Source: Hyalella azteca (lineage: Eukaryota; Arthropoda; Malacostraca; Amphipoda; Hyalellidae). From it: 64,000 bases of DNA. Under the pieces are notes generated by a model. It had not been told where the DNA came from. It searched no databases and saw nothing but the letters and a program-made list of their open reading frames with translations. The stretch is taken from assembly GCF_000764305.2 (NCBI RefSeq), contig NW_025944135.1, positions 558,001-622,000 on the forward strand. The letters are read 5' to 3'. How positions within the stretch are numbered: the first letter of the stretch is position 1; the number at the start of each line of letters is the position of its first letter. This document shows, in pieces, positions 37,001 through 50,440 of the stretch. The position numbers and the translations under genes were made by a program.

Positions 37001-38804
37001 TGAAGCCAGTGGTTCATATTTTAAGTATTGCTTACATATTCATGCCTCATTTCTAGGGTTTCATTCTTCGAAGCAATATCAAACATTTTGCATATGTTCT
37101 GCATCTGTTAAAAATTTAGAAAATATCTACGATAGGACTTTCCATAAAAATATGAAAGAAGGCCGAACAGAAAAGGGCAGCAATTCCTAATCTTTATTTT
37201 TAAAACGTCAATTTATTTAATATCAAGAAGTTCCATTACAGTTCCTAAAATTTATCAAGATATTAATCTATCATGTTACATATATACAAGCGTGCAGCCA
37301 GTTTAGCACACAATATAAAGTTTCTCTTTGTAAATTTCTGAATCTGGACTAGGACACGCAACAGTACAATCACTGTCAAAAGTTTAATGATGTTCTGAAC
37401 TTGGAGAACAATGAAGCTTTTAGACGATTAATAGCAAATGGTCCCGAGGGCTCCACTAGAGCAGAAAACTCCAGGCATTAAATGTAACTGATTTCTTTAT
37501 TTTATAAATTCTGATGGATAAAAAAGGCTAAAGCATAAAATATGACAAATAAAATAAATATTGCGTTAAATTCTTAGTGACGAAATATAGTGATTTTTTC
37601 AACAGATTGAAAGGCGCACGTCACTCCTGTATAATGTTGTGACGTATATATACTATAGATAGTATATTGTCTGGCAACTGGCCTAAACGCTCTGAACTGA
37701 TACAAACACTGCAAATTTAGAATTTCAACGATATATCAGTTCAGAATCGCGTTAGAACTTGGATCATGTCGTGAAAACAGTGCCTCTTTGGCAGTAGACG
37801 AATAAATAAACCGCGAATTTTCGAAATAATCGAAATACAAAGTATCACTTGACATTTATGTTCATTAATTAGTATTTTAATTAATAAACGTAATATGTAC
37901 TTTAAAACATATATTAAAAAATTATATTCTCTCGTAATAATTAATGCAAAGACATGTGAATTAAAAGTTATCCCATGCAAAAATTTCTGCATACATCCAA
38001 TTATTGCAAATTGGATCTACGCTAATTCAGGTCACAATCCTGAAGCTTATTGAACGTTTTATTCATCATACTGTATCATTGCTTTTGAAAGTTCATTTGT
38101 TAACTTCATTTTTCGCAGTAAAAATGAATTTAAAAGTGAAAGTTCAGTTTGCTCCCAGGCTTGAACACAAGGGAATAACTAACTCTCGAGTGCAAAACTA
38201 TCTCGTCAAGTCTGTAAAAACGCCAGGTCAATTAGCTTGCAAGTGCAAAGTTAATCTTTGCTGGCTGGCTGCACACTAGCAATATCTTGCCAAACTTTTG
38301 AGACTTGAAAGTAAAATTGACCATCAGGGGCGAGCAAGTCTGGCACCATCTGCGTCTAGAAGTGGATAAGTAGGGAGCGTGAGCTTTCTTTTTAGTTCAG
38401 TATTTATTTTCAAACAGTAGTTTATTGCGTTCAGGAATTCCTAAGCTTTACTTAGCAAAAACTGTAGAATTTAGGATAGCATAATGCACATATACATATA
38501 TTTGGGATTAATATCCAGAATTGTTCTTAAATTGTTTGTTTAAGTTTCGAAAATTGCTTTCGTTAATAAGAATTCAATAAATTAAAAATAAATCAAGAGT
38601 AAAAAGAAAAATAATACCATGAGCTCACTTATAACCCATTACGGATATTGTCCCAAAATGACTGAACTTTGTTTATTTTCTGCAACACTTCGCACTGCGA
38701 TAAAAATATATCTGCACATCGTTTCCTTTTCAAGGATTTGTAATAAATATTGAAGCAAGGCATAAAACATGCAAGTAATATAAGTCCGACAACCTCGTAC
38801 TTAC
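34054..38804. other. AT-rich region without recognisable gene
   Basis: Only low-complexity AT stretches (for example 34501-34570, repeated TATATATGATATTATTA) and short chance frames were found. No recognisable product. Confidence 0.5.
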
Positions 38805-38920
38805 TCATACAAACTATAGTTACTGACGAATAAATTCAGCCTCTCGGCGTTAGTAGCGCCTTTGCTCGGCGCCAATTTCCGTAAGCCGGCGTCGCTCCGC
38901 CGTAGAGTTTCACGTCGCAT
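38805..38920 (-). CDS. Candidate first coding exon, unrecognised
   Basis: On the - strand an ATG (complement of 38918-38920) opens 38 codons of GC-rich, CpG-rich sequence (MRRETLRRSDAGLRK, then LAPSKGATNAERL). It ends at TATGA|GTAAGT, a strong donor consensus with GTAAGT at 38804-38799. CpG-rich sequence extends upstream to about 39010, as expected for a promoter-proximal exon. No following exon was found and I do not recognise the peptide, so this may be chance or part of a mobile element. Confidence 0.25.
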
Positions 38921-39010
38921 CAGGGTTTAGTACGCAAGAAAATGTGGCGCGCCAACGAAAGCTTTCGTCGGTCCAACAGTCGAGAAATTGCAAGCATCCG
39001 CAGGGCGAAA

Positions 39011-41480
39011 ATTCTTTAATAAATAACTCAAGTTTCTACATGACTAGATGAAATTCTGGAGGATGTACTGAAATTTCCGCCCTCGAAGCGGGAGCGGCAA
39101 CCGTGCTACAACAGATGCTTCTGCAGAACGTTAACTTGGCTGCGCAAGGAGTTTTGATAGAATGCAGGGCAAATTAAGTATTAAGCTTACCTCCCTGCCG
39201 ATCCTATACTGTATCGTGTTTATTCCCTCGCAATTGTTATAGATATTGGTTTGCCGGCTCACGGTTATTTCATTCTTATATGTTTTCATATATCAATTTG
39301 GATTTTAATTTCTTCAATGTGAATTTTGGTTTACCAATTATTCGTACTAGTGATCTAGGATTTTGAACTGACAGCAGAACTCTTAGACAATTTGAACTCT
39401 TAGTTCAAACTGACTTTGAAGTGACAGTTGGAACTCTTCGACAATTTCTCTTAGAAAGAAATGATGAATTTTTTGGCTTTTAAATTTGCTTGCCTTTTAA
39501 ATTCTTGATACTTTTGCGGTTCAATAAATCAAGTGATCTCAATAGTTTAAGTCCTTTGTGCGAAATTAAAGAGCACTACTTTTGCGTCGTGATTTAAATA
39601 TTTTGCAGCTAGGCAATTTCAACTTGGACTGTATTCCGAAAAATGTGAACGAATAGGAATTAAAAATTCAACATTGATACAAAAGTGGCATGATTCCGTC
39701 CGTTCGAGTGTAGAAAAGAACGCATCAACAAACAACAAACAAACATTTGATCCTCAAAAGAGAAAACAATATACAAACTGATCATAGAACTAATTCGAAA
39801 ATTCGTAGATTCGTGCAAGTCTCAAGTTATTTTCGCTTTGTAATTTTATTGATGATCAAGGTTAAAATCAATAGTATTTTATTTATAAGCTGAACAACTC
39901 GGTGTTGTCCGGGATATGATGATCATAGAGATTTGAGGATCCCGTCATGTATCCATGCAACCAGAATCCCGTTGATAATTTTCTAAATCATTAAATGCTG
40001 ATATTATCATCATTTACGTATTATTCCCATGTAAGTTCCATTGAGAAGCTTATTGGTAATATCCATCTTGTTTAAGGAAAAAGAAATTAGCCCTCTACCG
40101 CCTGACATGAGTAACCGGAGTAACATTGTCACAAGCCTACTTCCCAAAAATGATACGTTCTAGTGAGCGTAAAATGACTTGCACTGATGGTTGCCGCCGC
40201 GTACGACAACTTTAAATGTTCTCTGTTGCGTACAAACGTCCTCAGGTTGCTACACACAATAATGTACGTATAATTCAAGTTGAAAGTTATGTTCCCGGAG
40301 AGTGACATAAGGTGGTAGAGGGTTAAATCTACTAAATGTAAATGATAAATTTAAAACTCTTCCTTCCTTCTTTAAAACTCCTTCTAATTACCCTTTCTCC
40401 TAGCTCTTTACTCTAGGAATGCCTATCCATTCCCACAATAAACATAAGATTTCAAACCCAAGTAACATCCCGACACGATTGATATCGCGGATAAGCGCCC
40501 GGTATGGAACTGCAGGCTTCTAACACAATTATTATAACTTACCGCATTGTCTCTGTATCCGTTTCGGCACCAAGCTTCCAATGTTTCTAGCATTGTATCC
40601 AGCATAAAATTGTAATCTTATTATACTAAAAGGCAAGAAATATTTTCCTAGCCAAAAGCTAAAAAAGGGGACTTTGGAGGTTTGATAAAATAATCCATTA
40701 ATTCATTTCGTTAACTTCATTAATATTCATCACATTGCCTCTAACTATTTCCAAGACAAATAGTACCCAAAATTTCAAGGAGTTCTACCGTAAGTCCTAG
40801 CTCGTTCATTATCGTAGCAAGAAAGAACCGAGAAATTCCCAGCGCTGAAATCTTATTTTTCGAGCCAACGGAAATGCAATGGATGAGTAGAAGGATGGTG
40901 AGTACAGCACCACTCATCCCACTGTAACGCAATGTTTATTTCATCAGGTATAATTTGCAGGAAACATCTCGTTTGCATGAAGCTATACCAACGACGTCTC
41001 AGCTGTTCGCGGCCTGGCTCAACAAATTGGCTATTTGCAAGCGATTTATCGCGCAGTCTTTTTCGCGTAGAAGCTAAGTTTTTCTCTAACTTGCTGCGAG
41101 CGCAACTTTCTCGGATGCGCAGTATTTTTATGCTGTAGGGCCGTAGTTTCTTCGCTGTACACCTCAAGGGCGACCTATTCATTTAAAAAATATTGGCTAT
41201 TGGTGAGTGCCTCAAATTCTACTGTTGCGAGAGAGCTTCAACATATATTGGCTATAGGCTAAATTTGTACGCGATAGTGGAACTGAATTCAAACCTGATA
41301 CAACAAGAGTGGCAACTTGCAAGGTTTGTTTGGGTAGCTAGAAATTAAGCCCATCAGGTGACATGCTCACATAAATAATAAGCTTACTACCACGTAAATT
41401 CACTAGCCGGACCATAGAAAGAACCTATTGCTAACATAATAAAATGATCATGTTTTGAAACTTCGGCATGTCCTCTTCAG
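39011..41480. other. Region without recognisable gene
   Basis: No recognisable coding sequence was seen. Overlapping frames around 40740-41180 on both strands lack coding character. Confidence 0.45.
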
Positions 41481-41666
41481 TTCACAACATGTCCCCCGAA
41501 GCCCGGAGTGTCAACGACTGACGATAATGAGCCTCAGCACATCCGCATGTCCTCGCAGCTGAGGCTGGACGGGGTTTGGGCTGCCAGCTTCCCTTCAAAA
41601 ATTCAGCGTCAGTTCTTCTTTACGTTTTTGGGCAACATCATGGCCCCTAAGTTGCAAGGCGGAAAG
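41481..41666 (+). CDS. Candidate internal exon, unrecognised
   Basis: Sixty-two codons are open between CCTCTTCAG and AAG|GTATTA. Base composition is GC-richer than the flanks and the residue mix is protein-like (MSSQLRLDGVWAASFPSK, then FFFTFLGNIMAPKLQ). The frame closes with a stop soon after the donor-like site. No neighbouring exon could be joined to it and the sequence matches no family I know. Confidence 0.3.
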
Positions 41667-42679
41667 GTATTATCTTTCTAGTCCACCATTTGCAACGTTT
41701 TTGAAGGTTACTTCGAGTATTTAGGTACTATTTGTATTATAACAATGTGCCTATATTTCATTACAGATTTGTATCACGGATCTCATCATTATTCCTAATC
41801 CTCACGATGGTTCGCATCTATCCCGGGATTCAATAATTAAAGTTATTACGGCAGAATTTATCTGTGATGACGGTACAGATAAACACTGCGACGGCAACAC
41901 TGCTATTCACGACTAACAAGCGCAGCAATTGGAGCCTGACAAACATAGCAATTTTAGCGCCGATCCGACGAATTTACGGCAATATTACTTCACACTTCTA
42001 CATGCCATAACTCGGGTTACAGAGGCTTGTTGATGACGTCATTTGCGTGATATTGTACAGTTTTGATTGCACGCTAATTAGCCTCACGATAATGTTGAAG
42101 TTGAATGTGTGATATAAATTGTAAATGTTGAAGCATGCAGTTATCACATTAAAAATTGGTACTCGCTTTCAAGGCGTGGTCTTACGTCAAGCCTGAATGC
42201 ATGGCAAATGGGCAAATAACTTCTTTCGACAAAACTTTTATTATATAAAATTTATTTTCAACGGTCGGGTACATATTTTGTGATGATGCATCTTGTGAGT
42301 TAGCTCCTGTGACTTATTTTACCCGCATTAGTCGATTCAAATAATTTAGCACTGCACGTTTATTCGTCTTTTACCTGCTTTGAATATCGCAAAATTATTT
42401 ATTTACTTCGAATTCTCAAAGCGCGCATCTGTATCCGGAAATGCAACTACGGTGGCAATATTCTCAACTGCTTAAAAACCGACTGCCATTGGTTTTTCGT
42501 ATGGCTTCACACAAGAACAAAATAGTGACGGTTGAGTTCCATTGCAAGCTCTTAATAGTCCAGCATGGTTTGGGAAAGACGATGAGTTGAACAAGTTTCT
42601 ATCAAAGGTACACTCATTGGCGTTAATTATTTAGTGATATGTTTTGTTACAAGATGGATTTACGACATAGTGTTGTGGG

Positions 42680-43840
42680 ATAGCTTCCAACATATGCCGT
42701 TACTAAAGGAATGACTAATAATTGCAGACAAGAAATTCTGCTATTGAGGCTGCACGAGTCGGAAGTAAAAATGAGTGATTAATACTTCGGGCCCAGAATT
42801 TTATTTAGGTCTCTGTCTCCAGGGTAGAAAAACAGACACGACAGATGCAGACGGCCAGTAAACGCCCATACCCTCCTAGAGATGCGAAATAAGAGAATAT
42901 ATAGTATATAATATTGAACAGCATGTAAATAATCAAAATCTAGAATAATTAGGCCAACGGATTTGTACAAATATCACTCGGGGCCGATATTAGAATAAGA
43001 ATGTTACTTCGGAAAAATACGTAGATTATACGAAATAGATATTGTACACTATGGGCGCTTGAAGATAAATCGGCAACAAATTCCAATCAAAAATATGTCA
43101 AAGCTTTCCCGCCATAAAATCCTACATTCACGCCTCATTCCGAGATACAAATGACTGTGAAGTTAAAATTACAAATGATACGACAGCCACCGGACCCCTA
43201 CGCACAGACCACCGTTAAGAAAGCAAATGAGGTTAAAATAAAGGGAGCATACGACAGATTAATAGCGGGAAGCTATGGGGAAAAACACAAGCGGGCTGCG
43301 CTGCTATACATTCACCCTTACCAAGACCGGGGTTCACACTGTTGAAAATCCTTCGGAAGTCCTCCCACCAAAATATGTTGTAAGGGATGCTTCCAACATA
43401 TTTGCCTATAGAGAGCGAAAGCAGAGTCGTTTTACAGTGTAAGCAGCTTCAAGAGTCAAACTGGAGTTGAAAGGATGAAATGCTAGTGATCCCATATTTT
43501 ATTGAGGGCAGAGTCCCCAGGGTGGAATTAAGGCGCAATTAAATCATTGACATCTACCAGAGGTTTACGTAAATGGGAACACCCGTCACTCCTAGGATAT
43601 GCAAAATATACACTACTCAGATATATAATATATGTCTAATATTTAAATAGGTCAACGGGAAGATGCAAATCTTGCACCGGACTGAAATATGCAGGCGTAT
43701 AACAAGTAAGAAATTATCAGTATTGACATTTATACACAATGCACTTATGTGACATAATTGACTATAAATTCAAGTCTTGAATGTTTCAGCAGCTTACCCG
43801 CCATAGTGACGAAATTTTAGAATCACGCGTCAACTGTTAA
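42680..43840. repeat. Diverged tandem duplication, about 0.7-kb period
   Basis: Two direct copies share, in the same order: GCTTCCAACATAT (42686 and about 43389), a TATTTTATTGAGG/TTTTATTTAGG block with CCCCAGGGTGGAA/CTCCAGGGTAGAA, CCTCCTAGAGATGC/ACTCCTAGGATATGC, AGGTCAACGG/AGGCCAACGG and AGCTTxCCCGCCATA (about 43101 and 43790). Between the motifs similarity is patchy. It looks like an old segmental or repeat-element duplication; no coding capacity was recognised. Confidence 0.5.
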
Positions 43841-45903
43841 AAAAAAGTTATACAACAACAGCAGCAACAACCCTATGCATTGTGTGCAGTGTGTGGCGGG
43901 AAACCAACGTTAAAACAGTAAATGATAATAACTATGAGGTATATAACAGGTCACCTGTGACTAGCGACTAGCAGGAAGACTAAGAAAGAAAGACTAGCGA
44001 GCTTCGTGCGCTGCTACAATAACATTAATTAATGCAAAAAAGTTCGATACAGAAGTTATCCCTACAAAGTTGCAATGCTGCTCTGAATCCATTCTTGAAA
44101 TAAATGTCACAGAAACCTGATATGAATTAAAATTTACGGGAAAATCCAGTCAAGCGGAAATGTGGAAGGTAGAGACAACGCATAATTGAAAGCAAATATA
44201 TAATTGATAAAAGGTACAATAAGTGGGGAGAAATTGTATGCGAGTGCGAGAGAGACTCGCGAATTCAGTGCGGGAATACTTTGGTTTCTTATATCATATT
44301 TTGAGTTATTAAAGATATCCACTGACTTCAAAATTTGGAGATGAAGTTAATGTCAAAATAACACTATTACCTTGTCTACCAATTAACGTTTGTAACTTAT
44401 ACACAATATATAAGTGAATGGAAAGAATATTAAATTGCCTAACCGCATGAATATAGAACAAGGACTAGAGATGGCTTAGCTGATATATAATGTTGGCGCT
44501 GCACCTCGCCAGACATATGGTAGGGAGCCCGGAGCTATGATGCTCGCCAGACCTTCTAACTGCATTAGGCAGTTTTTGCTACTTGCAATTTGTTCAACAA
44601 GTTCCGTAATGTGATTGGGACGAACGGGAGCCGCAAAAAGCTAATATTATGTGAAATATTAAACATGAACGAAGCATGTCACGATATTATACATGTATTC
44701 TTTTTTCAATCTATCATGATATCGTACGAATGAGCCTATGCATATCCAACTTAGAAATAAGATACATGTGTCGCCCTATATTCACTTTCAAATATCATTA
44801 TTCGATTTCCATGATAATGAAATAGCATAAATGCACACATGCATCGTAGTATTCTTATCTAATTGCCCCGTTTATTTATAATAAAACACTAAATTTGAAA
44901 TATTTCCACGAATATCAGTATAAGAGTTGACGGTAACTGAATGCTGAAACTTATCAAGTCGGCCACCGACTTGCTAATTTTCATTATTAAATCCGAATAA
45001 TTAGGCTCAGAAATACTGTAGTATGACGCTCAGCCAGCCCGAAATGGCCTCTCTGTCCTTTAAGATCACATGCTAATTTATGTGATTATAATTTACGGTA
45101 TAATTTATGTCCTAATTTTGACTCACTGCACTCCTGACGACATTGATGACATCAAGACATACTCTACATTCGTCAAACATTTGAATCTCAGATCCCGCTG
45201 TATTACCGTAACTTCATGATTAACACATTTTTTAGCGTTTGCGTAATAAGAAAAATCAATTTGGCTGAATTTACCCTAGGTGAGTGATAAATATCAACTG
45301 ACTTAAGTGTTCAGATGGGTTTTATTAATTTAAATCGTTCTAATAAATTTTAATCCTAATCGTTTAGTACAAACACTGAATTTTCGTTTAATTCAATCGA
45401 ATCAGTTACAATTCACGTTGTACAATTCGATCATCATATCATTATTTTAACGCCCCGAAGCCTGAAATTGCCTAGATCGCGATGGAATAATTAAATCAGA
45501 AATGGAAATTTTTCTGATGACTCTGTTACAATAATTATTTCAATCTCCTAACGAAAAAAAATTGTTATTAAGTCTCTTTCTTATCAAAACCCTAAAATTC
45601 GAGAAAGCAGGCTAAAATTTTAAATTCATTTGCATGGAAAGCCATTGCAGACAGCAAATCTAGCTGCAAAGCACATTCCTGGGTCAAGGCTGTCGCTCAG
45701 GTATGTAAAATAATTTTTCTTCGAGCCGGCTAAAATCAACCAAAAATTTTTCTGGCTGACAATGGGTACTCGGCAGCTCCTGCAGCGAGGGTTTATTACT
45801 ATTAGCTTGAGAAAATAATATTGTTAGTACCAGTAACTTCGCATTATTGTAGCTATGCGTCGTCGTAAATATTTGGCTGTATTAATGACAATAGTGCAAG
45901 GAA
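43841..45903. other. AT-rich region without recognisable gene
   Basis: No recognisable coding sequence, RNA gene or repeat was seen. Confidence 0.5.
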
Positions 45904-45980
45904 AGTACAAAACACGAAGCAAGTTCAGACGTCGCCTAAGATTCTTAGGCGACATCTGAATTTGCTTCGTGTTTTGTACT
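45904..45980. repeat. 77-bp near-perfect palindrome
   Basis: There are two 38-nt arms around a single central base (45942), with only two mismatched positions. The left arm begins AGTACAAAACACGAAGCAA and the right arm mirrors it. It is followed at 45981-46045 by partial direct copies of the arm (GCTTCGTGTTTTGTACTTAG). It could be a transcribed long hairpin, a foldback-element remnant or the product of a template-switch event. Confidence 0.9.
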
Positions 45981-46355
45981 CTTAGGCTAAGCTTCGTGTT
46001 TTGTACTTAGGCTCTATTTTGTTTTTTTTTTTGTATTCATAGGCTAAGAATAATGAGGCAATAGGAAGATCTTGAGGCTGAACACGACGTTATAGTCCGA
46101 CATCAAAGGATTATTCGACAGAATGCGTTGCGGAAAATGCGATAAAATGCGGAAATTGGCGGCTTGACTTGTAACTGTGGGAGCAAAAATACATCGCCAG
46201 GACATAGGAATAAATATCATTTTCAAATATTTGTAAGAAAGTGCCTATAAGTAACGTTGTGTATGATGGGTTGGGTATCAAAGTAATCTACGATTAATTT
46301 ATTATTATATCAGCAACTTTATAATTGTGAAGAATACAATTATAGATTGCTATTA

Positions 46356-46393
46356 TTCATGGAAGAGTCATGCACTCTTGACTCTTCCATGAA
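46356..46393. repeat. Inverted repeat, 15-bp perfect stem
   Basis: TTCATGGAAGAGTCA, loop TGCACTCT, TGACTCTTCCATGAA. Partly matching AT-rich sequence extends the stem outward (TATTA/AATAATA). No conserved microRNA seed is recognised. Confidence 0.85.
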
Positions 46394-49300
46394 CAATAAT
46401 AAAAAACAATCTTGACTTTCTCCGATTGTTTTTTTCGATGTTTCGTTCCTCGGTGCATTTTCTCACATATTTGAAAATTGGTAAATTGGACATTTCGAAA
46501 ATTTTTTTACGATTTTACAAAAGAGTTTCTTGAAACAAATTATGCAAAATTCTTAAATTCCAATTTATCAGTTTTCATTCCTATAACCGAGCGTAAATTT
46601 ATGAGCGTTGCTGAAGATGTAAACCATAAGTTATGGAAGAATTGATCAATTTAGTCAAATTGCCATTATATTCATAAACTAAAAAATTGCCACGAATAAA
46701 CTGAAGTAAAAAGTTCATTGAAGGTAAGAAAAATTGCGCTATCTTATGTCAAAGCAACATGAAATTTTATATTTTAAACAACATTTTCATGTCATCAAAA
46801 GTGAGGAATGGGCTTATAAAATCCCTACTTTTTCGAGAAATATAGCCTATTTTATTTTAATTGCAGCCTCCGCAGCAATATCATTTGTATTGTTTGCAGT
46901 ATAGCTTAAAAATTTATCCATTTTATGAAACTGTATCACTCATTTTTAAATAAGCCCGCATGGCGGAATTGATTGGTTGTTAGTTTTTCGAGCGCGGTTT
47001 GTGCAACGATGATCAAATCTTGTAATGTGTTCCGCAGCTGATTTTTTACGAGCGATTTCATCATATTTGGCTTATGAGAGGTTTTTATGAGTGGATTTAT
47101 TTTATATTGGCCAAGCTTTGTCTACGCTCAATGTTAACACGTAAAATGTCTGGTAAATTTTATAAATAAATAGTTAATACGATATTTGATAGAGGCCACG
47201 CTGTTACTGTTGACTTTGTTTGTAAGAACTTATAACTTAATTAAACAACTTTAAATCTGATATACCAACAGTTATGTCCGATTACAACGCTAATGAGTAG
47301 AAATAATTTGTTCCTTGCTAGGATTTTGCTAGGAGAAAAAAAAAAATTATTGTTAATTGAAAGGTTTGTACTTATATATAGCGTTTAACAAACAAAGAAA
47401 AATAATCTAGCAATTTAACATTACACGTAGCACTCTTTGTAGTATTTAGGATCTTAGTTTCTATGATTAGTTTTTTATTTCTAATTTCTTAGTTTCCGAT
47501 TACTACTTAATTACATCACAATCTACAAATTTCATGAGAACATCACTCCCCAAACTCAACAGGTCCTAGTCCTCCACACTACAGACAAACTAAATTTATA
47601 GCATTTATGAAGAATAAAGCTTAAGTCGTCATCGGATCATTTGGAATAGGGACTTATACAACTGACGATTATTGGTTATGAAAATCATTAAAGAACTTGT
47701 GATTGCCCACCGCAGCCTTCTAAAGCACAAATATGTTGTGAAATTGCGTTGTTAGCGAAGCATGGGTAGTTCTTGCGCAGTGATACGGATAATAATTCAT
47801 CAATAATTATTCCTGACATGCCCTCACCGCTGAATTTCAGAATTTGGAAATAATGTCTGAAAGCTAAAGTAAAAGTTGAAAATCTGTAGCTAATACTCAT
47901 TAATTTTCACTGAGCATGTATATCAATGTCCACCATTCATTGCATATACGAATTATATACTTGTCATTATGTAAGAAGCTGAACGAACATCAAACTGCAT
48001 GCAAGCCTTCATATTTTTAATCACTTCTATGAAAATTATTGACCAGTTGAATGAATAGAAGAATATTCCGCTGCTATTCATTGCTGTGCTTCAACAACAA
48101 CGATGCTCCTGAATTATATTCCTTCTTGTGGCACACTGTGACTGCACAGAAATCAGACCAAACATGACTATAGATAACAAGGCCTTGAAATTCGATGCAC
48201 TCAACTTGGAGATGGGACAACAATTAATAGAATTAAGCCTCGCAATGCACAATAAGCCCCGGCCTTGCTTTTGTCTTGGGCAGAAAACGAACTCTAATGA
48301 GATGCACTGCATGTATCGCCGCTCTGTGATCTCCCTCCGCCCTGCGAAGCGGGCTTGGGAGCTTCGCAAATTATTTCGACATGAATCGGTTGGTAACCTG
48401 GAAAAATCCTTTCAAATTTCGAAATCATAACGATAATGAGGTTGAGTATCAATTAAAACCGTAGCAATAGGCAATTGTATGATATTTTTTTCTAGAATCT
48501 AACCATCCGTAATCTCGAATCTTTTTCATCCGTGTAGATTAATTATAACTGTAGAACAAATCTGCATCGATATGTTGAGCACATTTTAAACACGTTTAAA
48601 ACACTGGATAACTCGATTCAATTTTAGTGAGCATCTTATCAAACTCGTGTTTCAGACGAGTTCTAGAAGAAACGTTAAATAAGACATTAAACGTTTTCTT
48701 ATTTAAAAAATTATACTTTTGAATTATTTAGTGGATTGGTTAGCTTTTTATAAAAGTTCGAATAAACCTTAGTTTATTAAGGTTTTTATTATTTATAGCG
48801 TAAGTGTTATATGATATGAAAGTTAATTTGATTGAATTCTATGACGATTAATTTTAAAGCTTCTAAAACTCTAAGAACTAAACTGCAGAAAAAGGTTGTT
48901 GAAGACAAAAAAATTTGTAAGAATTTTACATTAGTTATATTTGCAAACGAGATGCTTCTCGCGCCGAGGCGTCCCTAGAGTTTAAGGACAAGGCGGCTAA
49001 GCCACTTTAAATAAAAATGTCTGGTTGGATTACCATTTATTTAACTCGTATTTCTAAATATTCATATTTTAAATATTACGGATAGAAAATTATATACTTT
49101 ACATCATATAGAATTTGTATTTAGTATGATTTCTATAAATGAACAAAACATAATTTCGAAGGTTTAGAAATATTTTAGGGGGCTGTAGCCCCGTTATAAT
49201 AGGCCTGATGACGACATTATACATACGAAGCACTAACCAACTCGATGAATTTAAATTTATTTCAGTAACGTGCACCACGGCCGAATGATAAACCGTAACA

Positions 49301-50440
49301 ACTCGATCTCTTACTAATTCTTCAAACGCAAGCGTTATTCACAAGTTACAAAGCAGCGAGTGTCTGCATATTGAGTTTCAGCTCTCGAACAGAACGTCGA
49401 ATTTACGTTCCATTCTCAGTGAAACTGCAACGATTAAGGAAATTATATTTCAAATTACCCCTCATGGTCAGCCAACAATTTTTTCACGTAGAGCGTACCT
49501 CCGTAAAAGTTTGCGGTGCTCTACTCTCAAGATGCCAATAAAATACTTTCAGGATGTCAATAAGAAGACCAATAAAAAGATTTATTATAAAGCAGTGAAA
49601 TACAACCATCATCCAAAGACGAAATTCGTAATCGAATATTGTTTGCTACAGACTTGCTTCGGAATCCCTAGCATCTTTAATTAATTTGATTAGTGCGGCG
49701 TCACTCGATTGACTTTCATTGATTGAGACGCATGGGGTGAATTTCAGACGAGGCTCCAGGGCTTATGCATGAGAACGCGACCAGATTCACAAAAGTTCTC
49801 TTTATTGTCGTAGTTTCAGGTCACATTCAAGGCTGCAATTAGAAAGATAAATGTTCTCTCTTCTTGGCTGCTGGATCAGGTATATTAGCAATTCATTATG
49901 AGACGGGCTCGTGGTCAGGAGGAACAAAAGGCTATTGCTCTCGTGTTCAATTTGACTTTAATTGTTGGTCCTAATTCTTATATTTGTATTTAAATGTAAC
50001 CTAATGAATTTCCATGAATCAGCGTTTTAATAGTAGATAATTAAGATAATTGAATTGACATTGAAAATATTACTTAATGAAGAAGACATTAATTATCATT
50101 AAATTATTTTTAGGGTGTCATCTATAAGCATGAATTGTTGGGAGTTGTAAGAAGTTCATGTATGTATTCATTCAAATGAGTTTAGAAAAAAATAGACGTC
50201 TGGAATACGAGATATGATATGTTTCAGGAAAACATTCCTATAGAAGAGGTGCATTAGCGTACACAGATAAGGTATATGTACATATTCTATATAGAATATA
50301 TCTTATTATAGGAATCATGAACTTGAGAAACCACAGCGATCATCAGTTGGCTTACTACTGTTCCATTGAAAATTTAAATAAAAGACAATGCCTATTTTCT
50401 TCGTGAGACTATTGATACATTTAGCAACGTGTCATCTATC
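46394..50440. other. Region without recognisable gene
   Basis: No recognisable product was seen. The 100-codon open frame at 48128-48430 (+) has no family resemblance, and an overlapping 92-codon frame exists on the other strand, so neither is called. Confidence 0.45.

Noticed and set aside
43151..43345. 64-codon frame with a proline/lysine-rich start
   Set aside because: Lies between two diverged copies of a duplication, with no matching frame in the other copy and no family match.
48128..48430. 100-codon open frame on the + strand
   Set aside because: No family resemblance; the opposite strand is also open for 92 codons, and no splice or promoter context was seen.
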